From assembly GCA_963648435.1 (NCBI GenBank), contig CAVJDT010000015.1:1-36861 (forward strand): 36,861 bases of DNA. The letters run 5' to 3'. Under the pieces are notes generated by a model, which made no database searches, was not told the DNA's origin, and worked only from the letters and a program-made list of their open reading frames with translations. Made by a program: the position numbers and the translations under genes. Positions 1-7,363 of the stretch are shown here, piece by piece (the first letter of the stretch is position 1; each line of letters opens with the position of its first letter). This stretch comes from UMGS75 sp963648435 (GTDB taxonomy: Bacteria; Bacillota_I; Bacilli_A; ML615J-28; CAG-313).

Positions 1-14
1 TGTATAATATTCAT
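1..14 (-). CDS. Start of a minus-strand gene, cut by the window edge
   Basis: An ATG on the minus strand (complement of 12-14) is preceded by a strong ribosome binding site, AAGGAGG (complement of 22-28), and a promoter. Only the first four or five codons lie in the window, so the product cannot be named. The translation start is supported by the spacing; nothing else is visible. Confidence 0.5.
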
Positions 15-75
15 GTGAGAACCTCCTTATTTTTGGTTGCAACTTAATTATAAAGGTTCTCACTTTTTTTGTAAA
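15..75 (-). promoter_or_regulatory. Promoter and palindromic operator of the edge gene
   Basis: Read on the minus strand, TTTACA (complement of 70-75) and TATAAT (complement of 47-52) are separated by exactly 17 bases. A perfect 10-base inverted repeat, GTGAGAACCT / AGGTTCTCAC, has one arm in the spacer (54-63) and the other across the ribosome binding site (15-24). This is the layout expected of a repressor operator, possibly autoregulatory. The arms could also pair in the RNA and hide part of the ribosome binding site, but the promoter-proximal arm lies upstream of the predicted start of transcription, which favours a DNA operator. Confidence 0.6.
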
Positions 76-572
76 TTAAAAAGAGAAAATTCTTATTAAA
101 GCATCATAATTAGTAAAAATTATCCCACCAGTTAAAGTCATATTCAATCAACTTTTGAAAACTGAAAATAAAGATTTTTTTGCTATCAATACATGGTGTT
201 TAATTACTAGTTCTTAAATAGCGGAGTAAAGTGCTTTCGTCACCTTTTAGGGTATGTAAAAGAGATGACTTGTAAGTATAAGTGATGATTACTAACCCAC
301 TCTATCATGAAATTTTCAAAATGAACCTGTGCTAAAAACTCACTTACAAAAAAATATCACGATAGTAAGTTAGATATGTTTATGGAAATACTGCCTTTCA
401 TAATATGTAACTCTTTGATAGCCGGTAAATGTGTTTATTTTTGTCTTGTGGGTGAAAAAAATAAGAAATTGATAGTTTTGTCGTGAGTATATCAACCTTT
501 CTTAAAGTGGTTTCCATATAATAAAAACGGAGATTTTAGAAAATATTCACTTGTATAGTGGGAAGCCTAAAA
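76..572. other. Intergenic or decayed DNA with no recognisable gene
   Basis: No open frame of useful length, no RNA gene and no clear repeat is visible here. The composition and broken frames fit eroded accessory DNA beside the RhuM pseudogene. Confidence 0.5.
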
Positions 573-1642
573 ATGTCAGAAAAAAATAATGAAATAACAA
601 TTAGAGTTCGGCAGTGGAGTATCTTACTTACGTTGCATCTGTCGGTGATGAAACTCAAAATATAGAAGTCAGGCATGAGGATGAAAACATTTGGCTTACT
701 CAAAAAATGCTCGGAATGCTGTTTGACGTAGAGCCTCACACAATAAACTACCATATAAAAAGATTTTTGCAGATAGCGAGCTTACGGAAGAGGCAACTAC
801 TCGAAATTTTCGAATAACTGCTTCAGATGGTAAAACTTATGATACTAAACATTACAACCTCTCAATGATTATTGCCATTGGGTTTAAAGTCAATCAGAAA
901 GAGCCGTTCAGTTTCGCAAGTGGGTAAATCAGATCACTTCCGAATATACAATCCAAGGTTGGGTAATGGATGATGAAAGGCTTAAATGGGGCACATACCT
1001 TACGGATAAGTACTTCGATGAGCAATTGGAACGTGTTCGTGAAATCCGTGTTTCGAAACGTAAATTCTATCAAAAAATCACTGATTTATACGCCACCGCA
1101 ATCGATTACGACAAGGACGCACTATCCACGAAACGCTTTTACACAGCCGTTCAAGACAAAATTCATTACGCTATTTACGGACATACGGCGACGGATTAAT
1201 TGCCGAACGAGAGGGTGCAACCAAAGAGCATATGGGGTTTACTACTTGGAAAGATGCTCCAAGTGGAAAGATTCAAAAATCCGACTTCTTGATTGCCGAA
1301 AACTATTTGAGCGAGTTTGAACAAGGACAACTTAACAGAATGGTTACAGCCTATCTCGATTTTGAGGAAAGTATGGCGCAAAGAAAAATTCCTTTGACAA
1401 TGGCGAATTGGAAAAAACGTTTGAACTTGTTTATTGAGATGTTCGAATACGGGATTTTAAAGGATGTAGGCAAAGTTTCTAATGAAATCGATAAGCTTTA
1501 TGTAGAAACGGAGTTTGAAAAATACAGAGTAATTTAGGACAAGTTGTTTATGTCCGATTTTGATAAGTATATGCTGAAACTCGACAGTGTATCAAAAAAG
1601 ACGAGAAAGACAAGAAGTAGGAGGTTATCATGGATAGACTGA
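573..1642 (+). pseudogene. RhuM family protein, frameshifted and nonsense-mutated
   Basis: A RhuM-family (virulence RhuM/Fic-DOC-associated) protein of about 345 residues can be read across several frames. It starts at ATG 573 (MSEKNNEITIR), shifts near 613 to EYLTYVASVGDETQN, shifts again near 765 to KKIFADSELTEEATTRNF, continues as WVMDDERLKWGTYLTDKYF from about 958, and shifts again near 1195. Its tail (KLFMSDFDKYMLKLDSV) is cut off by an in-frame TAG at 1535-1537 where related proteins have Gln. RhuM genes often sit in restriction-modification loci and mobile islands; their function is unknown. At least four lesions make a functional product very unlikely. Base use is less AT-rich than in the core genes, consistent with acquired DNA. 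Confidence 0.85.
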
Positions 1643-1876
1643 TTACGGATAAATATAGGTTTTGGTTATTCATCAAAAAGAAATGATCAAGTACGGACAA
1701 TTTCTCGACCACATGCTAACTAATATATCAAACTAGATTTAGATGATGGTGTAAAAATAAACTATGCTAAAATTTAGGGCTTAGAAATTGTCAATGAAAA
1801 CAAAACTAAAGTTAAAAATGGCTTATTGATTCTAATAAAATAAAGATTCGCTATTTTACGAAAAAGGAGATAATTT
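1643..1876 (+). other. Decayed coding remnants between the RhuM pseudogene and the kinase
   Basis: AGGAGG at 1619-1624 leads to an ATG at 1630 that opens only 18 codons (MDRLITDKYRFWLFIKKK). Further on, LDDGVKINYAK followed by a stop can be read near 1738-1775; it resembles the C-terminal end of some adenine-specific DNA methyltransferases. That would fit the usual RhuM context, but the match is short and from memory. Confidence 0.3.
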
Positions 1877-3010
1877 ATGAAATATGAATTAAAACAATTC
1901 GATGATGTTTTATTGACTTTTGAAATCGAAAGGCAAGAACTCGGTGAACTTAAATACCATATTGTTTATGTCAATAACGATAAAAAATACTTATTACCAA
2001 TAGGACTTATAGCTACGGATTTAGGAATAGAAAAATGGTTATCTTCCCGTGTTATTCCTAAAAATCGTGAATATGTTGATCAAATTTTGTCACGCAGTGG
2101 GCTTTCACATAATGATACAATGGGTATTATAAATATTTGTAAAGGCCTATCCTTAAACGATAGTTATTGGATTGTTGAAGAAAATTTTAACGGAAAATTT
2201 GCTGATTACAATCTATATGAAAATAATTTTACCCGCGTTTTGGCTCTTATTGCTTATACGGGTTATGGCAGTTATACAAAAAGTGGTTTTACTTCTTCAC
2301 CTGAATATACGACAAATGGAATGCTAAAAAAATGTTGGCGTAGAATAAATGGTAAAATTTACCTTTATAAAGGCGGTACATCCGGTGCTGCAAATGCAGG
2401 AAATGAACCATATTCTGAATTTTATGCTTCACAAATAGCACAGGTTATGGGATTAAATCACATAGACTATAATCTTGCAAAATGGAAAGGCACGCTTTGT
2501 TCAACCTGTGAATTGTTTACAAGCAAAGAAGTGTCGTATGTTCCTATTTGTAGATTTTTTGAAAAATGCACTTTAAAAAAAGTTACAAATTTTTTAAAAA
2601 ATTTAGGAAGCGATTTTTATAACTCATTTGTTGATATGCTTATCTTTGATGCATTGATATTCAACACCGATAGGCATTTTGGCAATTTTGGTTTACTAGT
2701 GGAGAATGCTACTAACAAGCCTGTTAGTTTTGCACCAATTTTTGATAACGGCTTATCATTATTCAATTATGCAATGGATGAAGACTTAGAAAATTTAGAC
2801 AAGTATTCAAAAACAAGACAACCGGCATATGAGGGTGTAACCTATGAAGAAATTGTGAAACAATTTGTTACTGAAAGACAAAAATCACAACTTCGCAAAA
2901 TGATAAATTTTAAATTTAAAAAACATTCAAGATATAATTTATCCCAAAAACGTTTGGGGAAAATCGAAAAGTTTTTGCAAAAAAGGACGCAAGAATTATT
3001 AGAATTATAA
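1877..3010 (+). CDS. HipA-like protein kinase (orphan)
   Basis: The 377-residue protein has the HipA/CtkA-type Ser/Thr kinase layout. A Gly-rich N-lobe segment, KGGTSGAANAGNEPYSEF, lies near residues 165-185. The catalytic loop NTDRHFGN is near residues 263-270, with Asp as the proposed base and Asn as a metal ligand. PIFDNGLS near 287-294 supplies the DFG-like metal-binding Asp. HipA kinases phosphorylate a cellular target such as an aminoacyl-tRNA synthetase and usually act as toxins held by a HipB DNA-binding antitoxin. No HipB-like gene is visible on either side, so this copy is an orphan or uses a distant partner. The start is backed by AAAGGAG at 1863-1869. The frame is intact although everything around it has decayed, suggesting either recent arrival or selection. 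Fold assignment is firm; substrate and role are unknown. Confidence 0.8.
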   Translation: MKYELKQFDDVLLTFEIERQELGELKYHIVYVNNDKKYLLPIGLIATDLGIEKWLSSRVIPKNREYVDQILSRSGLSHNDTMGIINICKGLSLNDSYWIVEENFNGKFADYNLYENNFTRVLALIAYTGYGSYTKSGFTSSPEYTTNGMLKKCWRRINGKIYLYKGGTSGAANAGNEPYSEFYASQIAQVMGLNHIDYNLAKWKGTLCSTCELFTSKEVSYVPICRFFEKCTLKKVTNFLKNLGSDFYNSFVDMLIFDALIFNTDRHFGNFGLLVENATNKPVSFAPIFDNGLSLFNYAMDEDLENLDKYSKTRQPAYEGVTYEEIVKQFVTERQKSQLRKMINFKFKKHSRYNLSQKRLGKIEKFLQKRTQELLEL

Positions 3011-3420
3011 GTAGATAGTATTAGCAGTCATTCTACAGCAGCCCTAAAGATGCCGTTGTAAAAGTTCTTGGAATTGAATAAATATTATTCTAATTAAATT
3101 TATAATAATAAGATAATATGCTCAAAATAACAAAAATAAAAACAAACATGTCAAAAGAACGTTTTTAAAAAGTATCCATAGGTTTTAAACAACCGAAGGT
3201 TGTAGTCATTCCTTCATTAAAAAGACAATCCATAAGAGACAAAATCTAAAAAATGCGGGCTTGAACTTTTTGATAGTTTTGATTTAAAAAATAATATAAC
3301 AATAGATGATTTAAATAAATTCAAGACAAAATTTGTCCGTGAAGCTATTACTTTTCATACAATTTTGCCAATTAAAAAAGAGCAATTTGTCGAAAATTAT
3401 TCTTTTTTTTAGAAAAAAAT
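3011..3420 (+). other. Decayed DNA between the kinase and the riboswitch
   Basis: Short broken frames only. The best readable stretch, about 3256-3410, gives CGLELFDSFDLKNNITIDD and continues to FVENYSFF before a stop; upstream pieces are separated by shifts and stops. I do not recognise the parent family. No start signal or RNA gene is seen in it. Confidence 0.4.
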
Positions 3421-3449
3421 GTAAATTGTTTCTTTTTATATTTTTTTTG

Positions 3450-3458
3450 TGATAGAAT
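3450..3458 (+). promoter_or_regulatory. Extended -10 promoter of the riboswitch operon
   Basis: TGATAGAAT is an extended -10 element (TGn followed by TAGAAT at 3453-3458). A poor -35, TTGTTT at 3426-3431, lies 21 bases upstream, too far for a classical pair, so the TGn extension probably carries the promoter. Transcription would begin about 10 bases before the riboswitch P1 helix. Confidence 0.5.
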
Positions 3459-3475
3459 ATTATGGCTCAACAATA

Positions 3476-3544
3476 AATCATATAAGTTCGATGATAAGGT
3501 TCGAATGTTTCTACGATACCGCCGTAAATGGTATGTCTATGATT
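3476..3544 (+). promoter_or_regulatory. Purine riboswitch aptamer, guanine-type
   Basis: All parts of the purine aptamer are present. P1 is AATCATA (3476-3482) with TATGATT (3538-3544). P2 is TTCGA/TCGAA with the loop motif GATAAGG. The invariant J2/3 GTTTCTAC is at 3507-3514. P3 is ATACC/GGTAT with loop CCGTAAA. The specificity base before TATG is C (3537), the guanine form (adenine riboswitches have U). The canonical U at the position that is C in 2-deoxyguanosine riboswitches is kept. Two deviations: the base before the specificity C is T instead of the usual A, and the pair closing P3 is G/G. The P1 5' strand region 3473-3481 (ATAAATCAT) is also fully complementary to 3580-3588, giving an alternative fold. 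A terminator follows. The switch heads the secreted nuclease operon. Confidence 0.88.
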
Positions 3545-3610
3545 AAGAAACTATACAATATACCTAAAACTAGGACTCGATGATTTATAAATTTATAAAG
3601 AAAAGAGGTG

Positions 3611-3660
3611 AGGTGAGTAATATCTACATTTAATGATGTAGGATAATACTCACCTTTTTT
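3611..3660 (+). terminator. Riboswitch expression-platform terminator
   Basis: AGGTGAGTA (3611-3619) pairs with TACTCACCT (3647-3655), with an inner CTACAT/ATGTAG helix (3624-3629/3636-3641), followed by T(6). It lies 66 bases after the aptamer and 32 bases before the first start codon, so it is the likely on/off element. No obvious antiterminator against its 5' arm was found by eye. Confidence 0.85.
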
Positions 3661-3692
3661 ACATATAAAACTTTTCTAGAAAGGAGGTAAAC

Positions 3693-5627
3693 ATGAATAG
3701 TTCTAAGAGACTTAAGATTGGAATAGTGCTAGTATCGTTACTAGTTATTTTGTCGATTTCAGCTATTAGCATATTGTCAATTCTTAAACAAGATTTTAAG
3801 AAAACTTATGTTATTAAGTTTTATGAAGAAAATAATTTAATAGTTGAAGTTGAAAAACCAGTATATGAACGTCTATCAAAACTTGAACTAATTGAAATAA
3901 ATAAAAATATAAACAACCTTCATAATGAAGATTATTTATTATGGTCGAAATATCAAGATAGATTAGAAGAAATGGATTTTAGTAATGTATATACTAGTAC
4001 AAGTGTTTACCTTCACCGTAAACCTAATCAAATAAAAGTTAATATTGAAGATACTGATGAATATTGGTATTACATAGAACAAGAAGATATCATAAAATAT
4101 GATGATACCATTAAAATTTCAATTGAACAAACTGTAAGTGAAGATAAATATAAAATGTATGTAGAAGCTAATGGAAGACAACTTAGAAAAAATGATGATG
4201 GCTTCTATTATATTGATGAAGTTAAAAATGATGTTGATGTAAAAGTTTATTTCAAACAAATAATTAAAGTTTTACTTCTAGATAATGAAATGACATATAA
4301 TGGAAAAACTCAATATTTGCCATATCAAATAGTAGATGGTGATAACAACACCATTGAAACAGATATGATAGATGTAACATACTTTAATAGTGATAATCAA
4401 CAAGTAGATGGAATGCTTAATGCTGGTGAATATAATGTTAACTTCCATTATACTAGTGATGAATATTATTTTGAAGATATAACAATTCAAGTTATGATGA
4501 ATAAAAAACTTCCAAGTTTTGAAATTCTGAAGACTATATTTGGATATAAAGGTATAACTCAATATTTTGATGAGACTTGTTTAATAACAGATAGTGATGG
4601 TGTGATAACCATAATCAATAATGAATTTAAAACTACCGGTAGTTATGATGTTATAGTTAAAATAACTGAGACATCTAATTATATAGGACTAGAAGAAATA
4701 ATTAAAGTTACGGTTCGTAGTGGTATTCCTAACATTATTGAGTTACCATCAGTTGACCTTGGATATGAAGGTGAAGCCTTAAATAGTGTAACTATTAATG
4801 GTGGTAAAACTGATGTTAAAGGCTCATTTAAATGGAAAGAAAATCCATTACTTAAAGTAGGTAAATCTTCATATAAGATGTTATTTGTTCCAGATGCAAT
4901 AAATGAATATGAAGAATTAGAATTTGATTATGTTGTTGAAGTAATTTCATATGAAGAAACTTTACGAAGAATTAAAGTTGATCGAAATAATATTTATGAA
5001 TTACTTGCTCCTGCTTTAAGAGGAGAACTTACAAATATAGATGACTTACCACTTTATGGTACAACATATAAATCTACAATTACTTGGCTTTCTAATTCAA
5101 CAATTTTAAAAGTTGACAAAAATGGCAAAGTCACAATTATCGATGATGAGAATAGTCATCAAGTAACCTTAGTTGGTTATATGATGCTAGGTAGTACCGC
5201 TGAGTACTTGACATTTAATTTTGAAATTGTCAAATATGAAGAAAATGAAGCTACTGAAGTATCAACCAATGATTCAGATGTAATACCAAAATTAAATTTA
5301 CAAAAGTGTGAACATAAAGAATTAGTTGATGATAAAAAATTGAATAATCAAACTTTAATTTATCAGGAAAAAATTGAATATCAACCTTACATTTTAATAA
5401 GTGAGGTAAATACTGATATAGATACTTTAGAACAAACAGTAGTAAGCAAAAAGACATCAAAGCAAAGAGCTGAATATAAAGCACGTTGTACTGATTGTCT
5501 TGTGATAAGCGAAATTATATTATGGAAAATTGTTTCCGATAGTGCTGGTGAAGGAGCACACAATAATAAAATAGAAACAAAGCAAATAAGATATATAAAT
5601 TTCATGAAAGGAGAAAATAAAATATGA
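3693..5627 (+). CDS. Membrane-anchored surface protein, first gene of the riboswitch operon
   Basis: This 644-residue protein has a short basic N-terminus and one hydrophobic segment (about residues 9-31) without a clear cleavage site, so it is probably anchored with the bulk outside. The body is beta-rich and contains MBG/Ig-like units, such as the YNGKTQYLPYQIVDGDNN type near residue 205. A BIG_5-like atypical Ig unit with a TITWLSNSTILKVDKNGKV core lies near residues 440-500. The C-terminal 100 residues include a CTDC pair and match nothing I recognise. The ribosome binding site AAAGGAGGT (3680-3688) is strong. Its TGA stop overlaps the ATG of the next gene (ATGA), implying translational coupling. 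It is the first gene after the purine riboswitch terminator. Function is unknown; a scaffold or adhesin for the downstream secreted nuclease is only an inference. Confidence 0.7.
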   Translation: MNSSKRLKIGIVLVSLLVILSISAISILSILKQDFKKTYVIKFYEENNLIVEVEKPVYERLSKLELIEINKNINNLHNEDYLLWSKYQDRLEEMDFSNVYTSTSVYLHRKPNQIKVNIEDTDEYWYYIEQEDIIKYDDTIKISIEQTVSEDKYKMYVEANGRQLRKNDDGFYYIDEVKNDVDVKVYFKQIIKVLLLDNEMTYNGKTQYLPYQIVDGDNNTIETDMIDVTYFNSDNQQVDGMLNAGEYNVNFHYTSDEYYFEDITIQVMMNKKLPSFEILKTIFGYKGITQYFDETCLITDSDGVITIINNEFKTTGSYDVIVKITETSNYIGLEEIIKVTVRSGIPNIIELPSVDLGYEGEALNSVTINGGKTDVKGSFKWKENPLLKVGKSSYKMLFVPDAINEYEELEFDYVVEVISYEETLRRIKVDRNNIYELLAPALRGELTNIDDLPLYGTTYKSTITWLSNSTILKVDKNGKVTIIDDENSHQVTLVGYMMLGSTAEYLTFNFEIVKYEENEATEVSTNDSDVIPKLNLQKCEHKELVDDKKLNNQTLIYQEKIEYQPYILISEVNTDIDTLEQTVVSKKTSKQRAEYKARCTDCLVISEIILWKIVSDSAGEGAHNNKIETKQIRYINFMKGENKI

Positions 5628-7363
5628 AAAAGAAATTATCTTTTTTACTAGCTTTAATGTTATTGATGACTAGCTTGTTTATGGCAAGTCCTAATAAAAT
5701 ACACGCAGCAGAATTAACAGATGCTCAAAAGATAGAACAAGAATTATCGAACGTTGTTGTTCCCGAAAAAGTTATAATTGATTTCCCTATTGTTGAAAAC
5801 AGTGTATATGGTTCAACAATTAAATGGGAAAGTGACAATACTGATGTATTAAATGCCCCTGAAAAAGGTGGATGGGTAAGTGTTACTAGACCAAGTGATA
5901 ATGATGTAACTGTAACCTTAACTCTTACAATTTCACGTGGAAATGAAAGTAAGTCAAAAGCATTTAAAGTGCTTGTTCCAAAAGGTGAAACTCAAACTAA
6001 TACATATACTATTACATATAATGTAAATGGTGGAAAAAATAATGAAAGTAATAAAACTTCATATAAAGTTGGTGAACATGTAGAATTACTTGCCCCAACA
6101 AGAGGAACAGTCCAATTCTTAGGTTGGTATGATAATAAAGATTTTAATGGAGAATCTTTAAATAGTCTTCCAAAAGGAATAAGTGGTGATGTTGTTCTTT
6201 ATGCTAAATGGGATAAAGTTAAAGTTATCGATTTAGAAGTTACTTTAGATAATGTTAAAACTAAATATAATGCATTAGAAAAATTTGATGCATCTAATCT
6301 TAAAGTTGTAAAAATATATAACGATGAAACGAAAAAAGAAGCGCTAGCATCAGAAATTAGTTTTGATAAAGATGTATTACATGGAAATGATACTATTGTA
6401 ACGCTTACTTGTGAAGGTATAAAAAAAGAAATAAATGTTACAGTTAATAAAATTAACTATGATTTATCAAATGTTACTTTTGAAGGTAAATCATTAGTAT
6501 ATACTGGTGCAAATCAAACTTTAATATATGAAGGCACACTTCCAGAAGGCTTAACAGCCGTAGTTGAAGGTAGTGCTAAAGATGTTACAAAAACACCTGT
6601 AACAATTACTTTAAAATTTACAAATAATAATACAGTTGATTATAACGATCCTAAGAATTTAACCGCTGAACTTACAATTACAAAAGCAAAATTAGCAGTA
6701 ATTGTTAATAATGTAAGCATGAATGTTGGAGGAGATCTTCCTCAATTTACAGTTAGATATGTTGGCTTTTTAGGAAGCGATAATGAAGAATCTTTAACAG
6801 TTAAACCTTCATTTACATGTGATGCCACAAGTGCTAGTCCTGAAGGTACATATCAAATTAAAGCATCAGGTGCAGAATCAGATAACTATGATATTACTTA
6901 TGAAGAAGGCACTTTAAGTGTTATTGCTGGTAACTACTTAATTGAAGTAGCAGATTTAAATAAAGTTTATAATAAAAAAGAACAAATGTTTGTAGCTAAA
7001 CTTACTGAAAATGGTAAAGAAATTACAGGTATTAAATTCACATACGTTTTAAAAGCAACTAGTGAAACATTTACTGGTGCAACAAATGTGGGTGACTATG
7101 TAGTAGTAGTTAGTTATAATGATGCAACATATGGTTCAGGTAGTCAAGAATTTACTTTACATATTGAACAAGCAACAATTGATATGAGTGGTATCAGTTT
7201 TACTGATCAAGACTTTACATATGATGGTTTAGTACATTCATTAAAAATTAAAGGAATACTTCCTGAAGAAATTACAAAAGTAAATTATGTAGGTAACGAT
7301 CAAATAAATAAAGGTACATATTCAGTTAATGTTTCATTTGATTATGATACAACAAAACTATAA
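5624..7363 (+). CDS. N-terminal part of the secreted nuclease protein: signal peptide and Ig-like repeats
   Basis: The 579-residue segment starts with a clear signal peptide (MKKKLSFLLALMLLMTSLF, cleavage near IHAA, about residue 29). A BIG_5 atypical Ig domain (about 35-125) follows, then an InlB B-repeat/Flg_new unit (about 130-197, ending FLGWYDNKDF...VLYAKWDKV). A Big_3-like domain (about 200-275) with KTKYNALEKFDASNLKVV comes next, then MBG-type units to the end. Such arrays extend from the surface of Gram-positive cells and are often adhesive. The start overlaps the previous stop, and AAAGGAG lies just upstream. Translation in this frame ends at a TAA reached after an A-run shift, so the stand-alone product would be a secreted repeat protein without nuclease. 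Confidence 0.75.
   Translation: MKKKLSFLLALMLLMTSLFMASPNKIHAAELTDAQKIEQELSNVVVPEKVIIDFPIVENSVYGSTIKWESDNTDVLNAPEKGGWVSVTRPSDNDVTVTLTLTISRGNESKSKAFKVLVPKGETQTNTYTITYNVNGGKNNESNKTSYKVGEHVELLAPTRGTVQFLGWYDNKDFNGESLNSLPKGISGDVVLYAKWDKVKVIDLEVTLDNVKTKYNALEKFDASNLKVVKIYNDETKKEALASEISFDKDVLHGNDTIVTLTCEGIKKEINVTVNKINYDLSNVTFEGKSLVYTGANQTLIYEGTLPEGLTAVVEGSAKDVTKTPVTITLKFTNNNTVDYNDPKNLTAELTITKAKLAVIVNNVSMNVGGDLPQFTVRYVGFLGSDNEESLTVKPSFTCDATSASPEGTYQIKASGAESDNYDITYEEGTLSVIAGNYLIEVADLNKVYNKKEQMFVAKLTENGKEITGIKFTYVLKATSETFTGATNVGDYVVVVSYNDATYGSGSQEFTLHIEQATIDMSGISFTDQDFTYDGLVHSLKIKGILPEEITKVNYVGNDQINKGTYSVNVSFDYDTTKL

Noticed and set aside
3476..3544. 2-deoxyguanosine or adenine riboswitch
   Set aside because: The J2/3 position that becomes C in 2-deoxyguanosine aptamers is still U, and the specificity base is C rather than the U of adenine aptamers. 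Guanine-type is the best reading, with the J3/1 deviation noted.
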